Below, one piece after another: positions 56,999-64,000 of a stretch of 64,000 nucleotides of DNA (position 1 is the stretch's first letter; every line of letters starts with the position of its first letter). The translations under genes were made by a program, and so were the position numbers. The stretch lies in the NCBI RefSeq assembly GCF_034931005.1, contig NZ_JAYGIN010000002.1:124001-188000 (forward strand), given 5' to 3'. This stretch comes from Arcicella sp034931005 (GTDB lineage: Bacteria; Bacteroidota; Bacteroidia; Cytophagales; Spirosomataceae). The notes below the pieces were generated by a model. The model saw only the letters and a list, made by a program, of their open reading frames with translations. It did no database searches and was not told the DNA's origin.

Positions 56999-58888
56999 TT
57001 AGTGACTATAAGAAGAATTTTGAATATCTAATAGCCCTTCGATTTCTTTTTCATTTGCAATTTCTTCATTCTCTTCTGGGAAGTTAGATTCAGGAGTTGC
57101 TGAATATGGAACATTTTGAGGAATGAAATCTACCGCTGAACCTGGCTTGCTATAATCATAAGCCCAACGATATACTGCAGGAATCTCTCCTTCCCAGTTA
57201 CCGTGAATACCTTCGATTGGAGTTGTCCATTCCAAAGTAGTTGAGTTCCAAGGATTTTGAGTAGCTCTTTTTCCTTTGAAAATTGAGTAAAAGAAGTTTA
57301 CTGCAAAAATCGCTTGTGCCAAGAATGTAAGAATAGCTGCAATTGAGATAAACATATTCATATCAACGAAAGCTTCCATTCTACCATTTCCTAATGCAGT
57401 AAATGAGTAATAACGACGTGGGAAACCAGCTAAACCAATATAATGCATTGGGAAGAATACGCAATAAACACCTACAAATGTTAACCAAAAGTGTAAGTAA
57501 CCTGCGTTCTTATTCATCATTTTACCAAATAATTTAGGGAACCAGTGATAAACACCAGCCATCAATCCGAAGAATGATGCAGCACCCATTACTAAGTGGA
57601 AGTGAGCAACTACAAAATATGTATCATGCAGGTTAATATCAAGAGCTGAGTTACCTAAAATGATACCAGTAAGTCCACCTGATATAAACAATGAAACTAA
57701 TCCAATTGAAAACAACATTGCTGGAGTAAAAATAATATTACCTCGCCATAAAGTTGTAATATAGTTAAATGCTTTTACCGCCGAAGGAACTGCAATAATC
57801 AATGTTAAGAACATGAAAACTGACCCTAAGAATGGATTCATACCTGTTACGAACATGTGGTGAGCCCAAACGATAAACGCTAAAAATGTAATCCCAAGCA
57901 TAGAACCAATCATGGCACGATATCCAAAAATTGGTTTACGTGAATTTGTGGCAATGATTTCTGAAGTAATCCCTAATGCTGGTAATAATACAATATAAAC
58001 CTCAGGGTGACCTAAGAACCAAAATAAGTGTTGATATAAGATAGCTGAACCACCAATATTTGGTAAAGCTTCACCACCAATATAAATTTCTGACAAATAG
58101 AATGATGTACCAAAACTACGGTCAAATATTAATAATAATGCTGCCGATAACAATACAGGGAATGATAACAAACCTAAAATTGCAGTGAAGAAGAATGCCC
58201 AGATTGTCAAAGGTAACTTCGTGAATGACATTCCACGAGTACGTAAGTTGATAACTGTACAGATATAGTTAATACCCCCCATTAATTGAGAAACAATAAA
58301 TAATGCCATACTGGTTAGCCACAATGTCATTCCTAATCCTGAACCTGGCATTGCTTGAGGTAATGCACTTAAAGGAGGATAAATAACCCATCCACCTGAC
58401 GCTGGTCCTGTTTCAATAAATAATGAAGAGAACATAATAATTGATGCCAAGAAGAAGAACCAATAAGATAGCATATTGATAAATCCTGATGCCATATCTC
58501 TTGCTCCAATTTGTAGTGGAATCAAGAAGTTTGAAAATGTTCCTGAAAGACCTGCTGTTAATACAAAGAATACCATTACAGTTCCGTGCATTGTAACAAG
58601 TGCTAAATAGAATTCTTTTTCTAATTTACCTTCAACTATCCATTGACCTAATACTGGTTTTAACCAAGTTAAATCCATATTAGGAAAACCTAATTGTAAG
58701 CGGAAGATAATTGACATTGCACCTCCGAAGAATGCCCAAATGATACCTGAAATTAAATACTGCTTTGCAATTGTCTTGTGGTCTTCTGAGAAGATATACT
58801 TCTGCACGAATCCCAGCTCGTGATGCTCATGCTCGTGGTCATGACCGTGTGCTTGAGAGTCTGTTGCGTGTAGTGTTGCAGTTGCCAT
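56999..58888 (-). CDS. ctaD: Cytochrome c oxidase subunit I
   Basis: A 629-residue haem-copper oxidase subunit I with twelve helices. CuB ligands and the cross-linked Tyr are in FLGHPEVYIVLLP; the CuB His pair is in WAHHMFVTG; haem a and a3 ligands are in HDTYFVVAHFHLVMG; the N-terminal haem a ligand is in TMHGTVMVFFVL. The HPEVY tyrosine marks a type A oxidase. A His/Glu-rich N-terminus (HGHDHEHEHHELG) is unusual but common in Bacteroidota. It works with CtaC and receives electrons from alternative complex III. Confidence 0.98.
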   Translation of the reverse strand: MATATLHATDSQAHGHDHEHEHHELGFVQKYIFSEDHKTIAKQYLISGIIWAFFGGAMSIIFRLQLGFPNMDLTWLKPVLGQWIVEGKLEKEFYLALVTMHGTVMVFFVLTAGLSGTFSNFLIPLQIGARDMASGFINMLSYWFFFLASIIMFSSLFIETGPASGGWVIYPPLSALPQAMPGSGLGMTLWLTSMALFIVSQLMGGINYICTVINLRTRGMSFTKLPLTIWAFFFTAILGLLSFPVLLSAALLLIFDRSFGTSFYLSEIYIGGEALPNIGGSAILYQHLFWFLGHPEVYIVLLPALGITSEIIATNSRKPIFGYRAMIGSMLGITFLAFIVWAHHMFVTGMNPFLGSVFMFLTLIIAVPSAVKAFNYITTLWRGNIIFTPAMLFSIGLVSLFISGGLTGIILGNSALDINLHDTYFVVAHFHLVMGAASFFGLMAGVYHWFPKLFGKMMNKNAGYLHFWLTFVGVYCVFFPMHYIGLAGFPRRYYSFTALGNGRMEAFVDMNMFISIAAILTFLAQAIFAVNFFYSIFKGKRATQNPWNSTTLEWTTPIEGIHGNWEGEIPAVYRWAYDYSKPGSAVDFIPQNVPYSATPESNFPEENEEIANEKEIEGLLDIQNSSYSH

Positions 58889-58924
58889 AATTTATTGTTA
58901 TTTATTCTATGTTGAATCTGATAA

Positions 58925-60031
58925 TTATCTCAATGATGTTGCAGCGGCTGGAGTTGCACCACTCGCTTGTGTACTATCTGATGCCGCAGCAGGAGCCTCA
59001 ATATATTTTTGTGCTTTGCCTTTCAATTTTTCTGGAACTTTAGCTAAGAAGTCAGGATTTTGTGTCAAGAATGGCTTTTGTTGCTTACACCATACTGCAT
59101 AGTCTTCAGGCTCATCAACAAAAACTGTAATTGCCATACCGAAGTGACCACTTCCACAAATTTCAGTACAGTTTAGTTTGTAATTGAAATCAGGATTACC
59201 TGTGATATAACGCATCTCATCAGTTGTCTTATTAGGCACAAACCAAAACTTTGTAGGCATACCAGGAACAGCGTCCATTTTAACACGTTGGTAAGGTAAA
59301 TATACCGAGTGTAATACATCTTGAGCTTTAATTTTCAACAAAACAGGAACTCCTTTTGGTAAGTGCATTTCGTTTGCAGTAAAGTCATCAAAAGATTTTT
59401 CATCTGTGTAGTCAATACCAACCGAATTTGTTGCGTCAATTAACTTGTAGTTATTATTTCCTAATTTGTTATCATCATTACCTGAGTAACGTACATACCA
59501 ACCAAATTGGTGACCTGTAACTTCAATAACAACTGCATTGTCTGGTGCTTGAGATGTTATATCTCTCCAAGTTCTCCAACCTGTAAATACCAATACAGCC
59601 ATTACTATCGCAGGAATTACTGTCCAGATTAATTCTAACTTATGGTTAACTGGATAAAATGTAGCTACATTTCCTTTTTTGTATCTATACAAGAACGGAA
59701 ATATAAACAACAGTGCATTTGTTACGAAAAAAGCAAACGTAATAACGCCCATTGAAACCCAAAACATTTTATCTGTAATTAACCCATGGTCTGATGCTGC
59801 CACAGGAAGTAAGTCAGGTTTAGAATACAAGAATGACCATGCTGCTCCTATTGAACCCAATACTAAAAACACAATAAATCCTATTGCATTTGCATTATTC
59901 GCTCCATCTAATGGTGTATCTTGGTCTTGCTCAGTGCCTTGAATACCTTTTGAAAGAGACATACTCTTACTGACAATCATGATTGCCAATATTAAGAATA
60001 CTACCGACAAAAGACCTATTAAATATGTCAT
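58925..60031 (-). CDS. ctaC: Cytochrome c oxidase subunit II
   Basis: A 368-residue protein. Three hydrophobic segments at the N-terminal part precede the CuA domain, with CTEICGSGHFGM (the two Cys, His and Met ligands) and the first His in QDVLHSVYLPYQRVKMD. There is no fused c-type cytochrome (no CxxCH), so the oxidase is aa3 and not caa3. The GHQFGWYVRYSG segment is the aromatic electron-entry region. An Ala/Ser-rich tail ends the protein. It lies between actF and ctaD. Confidence 0.96.
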   Translation of the reverse strand: MTYLIGLLSVVFLILAIMIVSKSMSLSKGIQGTEQDQDTPLDGANNANAIGFIVFLVLGSIGAAWSFLYSKPDLLPVAASDHGLITDKMFWVSMGVITFAFFVTNALLFIFPFLYRYKKGNVATFYPVNHKLELIWTVIPAIVMAVLVFTGWRTWRDITSQAPDNAVVIEVTGHQFGWYVRYSGNDDNKLGNNNYKLIDATNSVGIDYTDEKSFDDFTANEMHLPKGVPVLLKIKAQDVLHSVYLPYQRVKMDAVPGMPTKFWFVPNKTTDEMRYITGNPDFNYKLNCTEICGSGHFGMAITVFVDEPEDYAVWCKQQKPFLTQNPDFLAKVPEKLKGKAQKYIEAPAAASDSTQASGATPAAATSLR

Positions 60032-60120
60032 TTTATTAGTTAATTTTTGGTTATAAATCTTCTATTTTAATATTGCCTGATAATAATTTCCAGACGCTAT
60101 ATTCTTTACTGTTCTATAAA

Positions 60121-60198
60121 AAAATGTTCAATATAAATGTTTTGAACATTTTGAGATTTTATAGAAAATAATAGGTTGTTATTTAACAACCTATTATT
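60121..60198. repeat. Two hairpins between actF and ctaC
   Basis: AAATGTTCAA/TTGAACATTT (60122-60152) and AATAATAGGTTGTT/AACAACCTATTATT (60167-60198) are strong stems with little T tract. They lie within an otherwise continuous act-cta operon and could set the ratio of complex III to oxidase by partial termination or mRNA processing. Confidence 0.75.
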
Positions 60199-60200
60199 GC

Positions 60201-61529
60201 TTAAATATCGTGGTGAAGTGCCTCTTCCAAGAATGGGTGGTTTTTGGCTACTAAAGATGCTTTCGTCAATTGCATTGATACTACATAAATGAAAGCAGAA
60301 GCAAATACTGTAACCATTCCAAATTCCACTAATCCAAATCCACCATTTGGTCCAACTGTACCTGGCATAATCATTTGGTAGAAATCAAGATAGTGACCAA
60401 CAATGATGAAAGAACAAGCAATTTTCAAGAAGATTGCTGTACGTTTTGCATCACGTGTCATTAAGATTAAAAATGGAAAGAAGAAGTTGCAAAACACGTT
60501 TAAGATTTCTGTCGCTTTATAAATTTTGTTATGACCTTCCCAACGCTCCAAGAAATAAATTGTTTCTTCAGGAAAGTTAGCATAATAAATCAATAAGAAT
60601 TGCTCAAACCATACATAAGTCCAGAAGATAGAGAAGGCAAACATAAATTTACCTAAATCATGTAAATGGTTAAAGTTTACATATTGCATATAACCTTTGT
60701 CTTTCAACAATAATACGGTTAATGTGATTGTTGCTAAGCCAGTTACGTGCCATGAAGAGAACATATACCAACCAAACATTGTTGAGAACCAGTGAGTATC
60801 AATTGACATAACCCAGTCCCAAGCAGACATTGAACTTGAAATACCCATAACTACAATAAACCCTGTAGCAATTTTTACCATTGAAAAGAAATTTTCATTT
60901 CCACCGTTAAGGTCTTCATCTAATGACTTTTTACGCATCCAATTCCAAAGCACTAACCAAAGAGCGAAGAATGTAACCATACGTCCTAAGAAAAACCATT
61001 TGTTTAAATAGCCTGATTTTCCAGCGATGATTTTATCATAATTTTCACTTCCTTTTTCAGTTACACCATGATGCATCCAGTGAAAAATTACGTCTCCTTT
61101 AAACAAGAAAACTAATATTAATACTGTCCCTGTAACGATTAAAAATGGAGGAAATGCTTCTGCTACTCTTTTTACTACTGAAGACCAACCTGCTTTTGCC
61201 AAATACTGAATAGATACGAAAAACATACCAATTACAGAAATACCAGTGAAGAATACCCCATTCAACCAAAGATTGGCCCAGATACGATTTGTCCAATCAT
61301 AGTCTCCATGATGAGCAACAGCACCTCCTGAAAGGTGTTCGCCATGCTCAGCACCGTGTTCAGCAACAGCGTGTGCTGCTTCGTGATCTCCACGAGATAA
61401 CAAATAGATTCCTACAACAAGTGCTACTAATCCTGCTAAGAAAGCATAAATAACTCTTTTGCGACCTTCTGCCGTGAACTCAAAATGTTCTTCGACATTA
61501 GATGGGGAAAAATGTGAATGTCCCGCCAT
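60201..61529 (-). CDS. actF: Alternative complex III subunit F (ActF)
   Basis: A 442-residue membrane protein with about ten helices. The N-terminal His-rich region (HGAEHGEHLSGGAVAHHGD) precedes helices carrying SMSAWDWVMSIDTHWFSTMFGWYMFSS, FEQFLLIYYANFPEET and FFFPFLILMTRDAKR. These match ActF, the second NrfD-like polytopic subunit of the quinol:electron acceptor oxidoreductase. It sits after actC-actD-actE as in other Bacteroidota, and directly before the aa3 oxidase genes, suggesting a supercomplex. Confidence 0.93.
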   Translation of the reverse strand: MAGHSHFSPSNVEEHFEFTAEGRKRVIYAFLAGLVALVVGIYLLSRGDHEAAHAVAEHGAEHGEHLSGGAVAHHGDYDWTNRIWANLWLNGVFFTGISVIGMFFVSIQYLAKAGWSSVVKRVAEAFPPFLIVTGTVLILVFLFKGDVIFHWMHHGVTEKGSENYDKIIAGKSGYLNKWFFLGRMVTFFALWLVLWNWMRKKSLDEDLNGGNENFFSMVKIATGFIVVMGISSSMSAWDWVMSIDTHWFSTMFGWYMFSSWHVTGLATITLTVLLLKDKGYMQYVNFNHLHDLGKFMFAFSIFWTYVWFEQFLLIYYANFPEETIYFLERWEGHNKIYKATEILNVFCNFFFPFLILMTRDAKRTAIFLKIACSFIIVGHYLDFYQMIMPGTVGPNGGFGLVEFGMVTVFASAFIYVVSMQLTKASLVAKNHPFLEEALHHDI

Positions 61530-61630
61530 TATAATTTGAAAATTTTATAATTTGAAAATAACTGATATTGATTAGCAAGTTAACATTTAGTCAAGTAACG
61601 GTTGTTACTTAATTTTGCTATCATGTATTC

Positions 61631-62248
61631 TTATTGCTGTAACTGATGTACGTAAAGAACGATTTTCCAACGGTCAGCAGAAGAGATTTGTGAACCATGA
61701 GCCCACATACGACCTTTACCGTGTGTAATTGTATGATAAATATGACCGTCGTTAAGATTCTTTAAGGCATCTGATGAATAAACAGGTACACCTTTATACA
61801 TTTTAGCTACCGCTCCATCGCCTTTTCCTGTTTCACCATGACAGTGCATACAAAATCTTTCATACTGAATTTTGCCAGCTTCAAGATTTGCTTCTGTTGG
61901 CTCATAAGGGTTTGTCAATAGAGCTTCAGATGAAGCCATATCTCCAGACTTTATATTACGAGAGGTCAATTCCATTTGGAGTAAATCACCATCAATAGAA
62001 TCATTCTTTGCTTCTTGACCGTAATATTTACGAGGAACAGTTCCTTTTACTGGTAAACGCATATTCATTCCGTGAGGATTGATTTTGTTTGTATCTCCTT
62101 CACTTTGAGAAAGTGGTTCATAGCCAACAGAATGATACATATTCGGTGCAAATTCCGTACCCGAATCGTTATGTTTGTCTCCGCAAGATGTCATTGCCAA
62201 AGCAACGATTCCAGTTAGCAAAAGACTTTTTGTTTTATTGGTAAACAT
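61631..62248 (-). CDS. actE: Alternative complex III subunit E (ActE), monohaem cytochrome c
   Basis: A 205-residue lipoprotein (lipobox AMTSC, Cys22) with one haem-binding CMHCH (133-137) in the sequence ERFCMHCHGETGKGDGAVAK. A distal Met ligand is likely in HGKGRMWAHG. ActE passes electrons from ActA or ActB to the oxidase. It lies between actD and actF with short spacers. Confidence 0.95.
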   Translation of the reverse strand: MFTNKTKSLLLTGIVALAMTSCGDKHNDSGTEFAPNMYHSVGYEPLSQSEGDTNKINPHGMNMRLPVKGTVPRKYYGQEAKNDSIDGDLLQMELTSRNIKSGDMASSEALLTNPYEPTEANLEAGKIQYERFCMHCHGETGKGDGAVAKMYKGVPVYSSDALKNLNDGHIYHTITHGKGRMWAHGSQISSADRWKIVLYVHQLQQ

Positions 62249-62269
62249 AATTTTGATTATTAGTCGTAA

Positions 62270-62372
62270 GTCATGTTAGGAATTAGTAATTGGGATTGGG
62301 GATTAGGGAAAAAATTATATTATTTATAACTCTCTACCTTATAACTCATATCTTATACCTTATACCTATGAA
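62270..62372. repeat. Low-complexity word repeats upstream of actE
   Basis: TTAGGAATTAGTAATTGGGATTGGGGATTAGGG and then TATAACTCTC, TATAACTCATA, CTTATACC words repeat within 100 bases between actD and actE. The pattern fits the word-repeat palindromes found elsewhere. Confidence 0.6.
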
Positions 62373-62897
62373 CTAAAATTGTTTAACATTTACTTCGATA
62401 GCTCCAGATGCTTTCAAAATTGATTCGATTTCAGCTTCTGATTTTTTATTATTTGCCATATTGACAGCCATAATAAATTTATCATCAGTACTTCTTAAAT
62501 CGAATGTTTTTGGTTGTTTACCTGGCCATAAGCTATTTGAAACTAAGAACGTTCCAACCATACCGAACGCAGTAAATAATACTGTACCTTCAAATGAAAC
62601 TGGAATCCAGTCTGGTAATGCGAAGAAATCTTTACCACCAATAATCATAGGCCAGTCAAAGACCATTGTATAATTTATTAGGGAAAAGATACACGTTAAA
62701 CCCAAACAACCGAACAAAAATGCTGCAATTGGAATACGTGTGCGTGGATGACCGATTGCTACATCAAGTCCGTGAATTGGAAAAGGAGTAAATACTTCTT
62801 CAATCTTTACGCCACTGTTTTTAACTTCCGTAACAGCGTGTAATACTTCCTCATCATCGTCGAAAACTCCTACTAAATATCTTTCTGTTGAATCCAT
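62373..62897 (-). CDS. actD: Alternative complex III subunit D (ActD, DUF3341)
   Basis: A 174-residue protein starting at ATG 62897. It has two membrane helices (AAFLFGCLGLTCIFSLINYTM and EGTVLFTAFGMVGTFLVSNSL) framed by the DUF3341 conserved parts YLVGVFDDDEEVLHAV, FTPFPIHGLDVAIG and a C-terminal alpha/beta tail (AEIESILKASGAIEVNV). It is an inner-membrane subunit of alternative complex III. Confidence 0.95.
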   Translation of the reverse strand: MDSTERYLVGVFDDDEEVLHAVTEVKNSGVKIEEVFTPFPIHGLDVAIGHPRTRIPIAAFLFGCLGLTCIFSLINYTMVFDWPMIIGGKDFFALPDWIPVSFEGTVLFTAFGMVGTFLVSNSLWPGKQPKTFDLRSTDDKFIMAVNMANNKKSEAEIESILKASGAIEVNVKQF

Positions 62898-62972
62898 TTT
62901 TTTATTTTTTTTATTTAGCAATCAGCCATTAACTATTTAAACTAATAGCCAATGGCTGAATTTCGATATATC

Positions 62973-64000
62973 TTAGTGAACTGTTTCTTTTGATTTATCT
63001 CCTGATGATTTCTTCTTAGCAGGGAAGTTTGTTGACACACCTCTCATTACAGATTTTACCTCAAACATATTGATTACTGGTAAAAATTTAGCAAACAAGA
63101 AGAATAAAGTAAAGAATAATCCAAAAGAGAAAATATAATCACCAATATCGTACATTGTTGGTGTAAACATCGCCCAAGAAGATGGAAGATAATCACGGTG
63201 TAATGACGATACAATAATTACAAAACGTTCAAACCACATACCAACGTTTACTACTACAGAAAGTATAAATGATACTAAGATGCTTTGACGAATTTTTTTG
63301 AACCAGAATAATTGTGGAGAGATTACGTTACACGTCATCATCATCCAATATGCCCACCAATAAGGACCAGTAGCACGGTTAATGAAGCAATATGATTCAT
63401 ATTCAACACCCGAATACCATGCAATAAAGAACTCTGTTAAATAGGCAATACCTACAATTGAACCAGTTACGGTAATGATGATATTCATCATTTCAATGTG
63501 TTCAATTGTAATATAATCTTCTAATTTGAATACTACACGAGTAATCAATAAAAGACTTTGTACCATTGCAAATCCTGAGAAAATCGCTCCTGCTACGAAG
63601 TATGGCGGGAAGATTGTAGTATGCCATCCTGGAATAACTGATGTTGCAAAGTCCATCGATACAATTGTGTGTACTGAAAGTACCAATGGTGTTGAAATAC
63701 CAGCTAAGATTAATGAAACATATTCATAACGAGCCCATGTTTTGGCTGAACCATTCCACCCTAAACTGAATGCTCCGTACCAGAATTTGGCTGCTTTTGT
63801 TTGAGCTCTATCACGGATAGTTGCTAAATCAGGAACAAGACCTAAGTACCAGAATACTAATGATACAGAAAGGTATGTAGAGATAGCGAAAACGTCCCAA
63901 ACTAATGGAGAGTTAAAGTTTACCCACAATGAACCAAATGTATTTGGTAATGGCAATGCCCAGTGAAATAACCAAGGACGCCCCATGTGAGCTAAGATAA
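62973..64000 (-). CDS. actC: Alternative complex III subunit C (ActC, NrfD-like), 5' end outside window
   Basis: The frame continues through the right edge, so about 340 C-terminal residues are visible of a protein usually about 450 to 480 long. The methionine at 63986 is internal. It shows the multi-helix NrfD/PsrC-like pattern: PNTFGSLWVNFNSPLVWDVFAISTYLSVSLVFWYLG, SIDFAT-like segments, FVAGAIFSGFAMVQSLLLITRVVF and the end helices. ActC oxidises menaquinol and anchors the complex. It is followed by actD, with 75 bases between. Confidence 0.94.
   Translation of the reverse strand, partial: ILAHMGRPWLFHWALPLPNTFGSLWVNFNSPLVWDVFAISTYLSVSLVFWYLGLVPDLATIRDRAQTKAAKFWYGAFSLGWNGSAKTWARYEYVSLILAGISTPLVLSVHTIVSMDFATSVIPGWHTTIFPPYFVAGAIFSGFAMVQSLLLITRVVFKLEDYITIEHIEMMNIIITVTGSIVGIAYLTEFFIAWYSGVEYESYCFINRATGPYWWAYWMMMTCNVISPQLFWFKKIRQSILVSFILSVVVNVGMWFERFVIIVSSLHRDYLPSSWAMFTPTMYDIGDYIFSFGLFFTLFFLFAKFLPVINMFEVKSVMRGVSTNFPAKKKSSGDKSKETVH

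Overview
The window reads as AT-rich chromosome from a Bacteroidota bacterium, most likely of the order Cytophagales. The evidence is Bacteroidota-type promoters (TTTG, about 19 bases, TAnnTTTG), an alternative complex III (Act) cluster fused to an aa3-type cytochrome oxidase cluster with two subunit III genes, RES/Xre and DUF4097 genes, ECF sigma/anti-sigma pairs, and a CrtZ carotenoid hydroxylase. There is no rRNA, prophage, integrase or insertion sequence. I cannot name the genus.

Layout. 1-6.9 kb: the 3' end of a superfamily I helicase, a UbiA-family membrane protein, an ArsR/methyltransferase pair, an HMG-CoA lyase-like enzyme, an ECF sigma factor with a small overlapping partner, GDP-fucose synthase and a MORN-repeat protein. 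7-9.7 kb: an ECF sigma, anti-sigma and DUF4097 envelope-protein module. 9.9-11.4 kb: a Xre/RES toxin-antitoxin pair and a cupin. 11.6-16.2 kb: a DUF4136 lipoprotein, DsbA-like protein, ComB, GcvT and an M28 peptidase. 16.3-18.3 kb: a compact ATPase/HNH-nuclease pair that resembles a Septu-type defence system. 18.4-28 kb: a GH3/beta-lactamase-like fusion, prfB with its programmed frameshift, a giant LamG protein and lpdA. 28-36 kb: two RlpA-like proteins, lipB, an exonuclease, crtZ, an M14 peptidase, a NeuD-like acyltransferase and recF. 36.4-47.4 kb: pdhA and the translation/transcription block (rplK-A-J-L, nusG, secE, tRNA-Trp, tuf, tRNA-Thr, tRNA-Gly, tRNA-Tyr), which is broken up by a flotillin-like gene, hemB and a frameshifted hydrolase. 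47.6-51.6 kb: a second sigma/anti-sigma/envelope-protein module, murI and a small membrane protein. 51.7-64 kb: the respiratory supercluster (CtaM-like protein, SCO, cox4, two cox3 genes, ctaB, ctaA, ctaD, ctaC, actF, actE, actD, and actC cut by the window edge).

The most striking non-coding feature is that many intergenic gaps carry quasi-palindromes built from short repeated words. Several families recur at distant sites, and some run into the stop codons of neighbouring genes. The best candidates for biology worth following are the ATPase/HNH pair, the hairpin-containing twin sigma/anti-sigma modules (one with a sigma gene that has no ATG at its expected start), the flotillin-like protein with vault-like tandem repeats, and the intergenic palindrome families.
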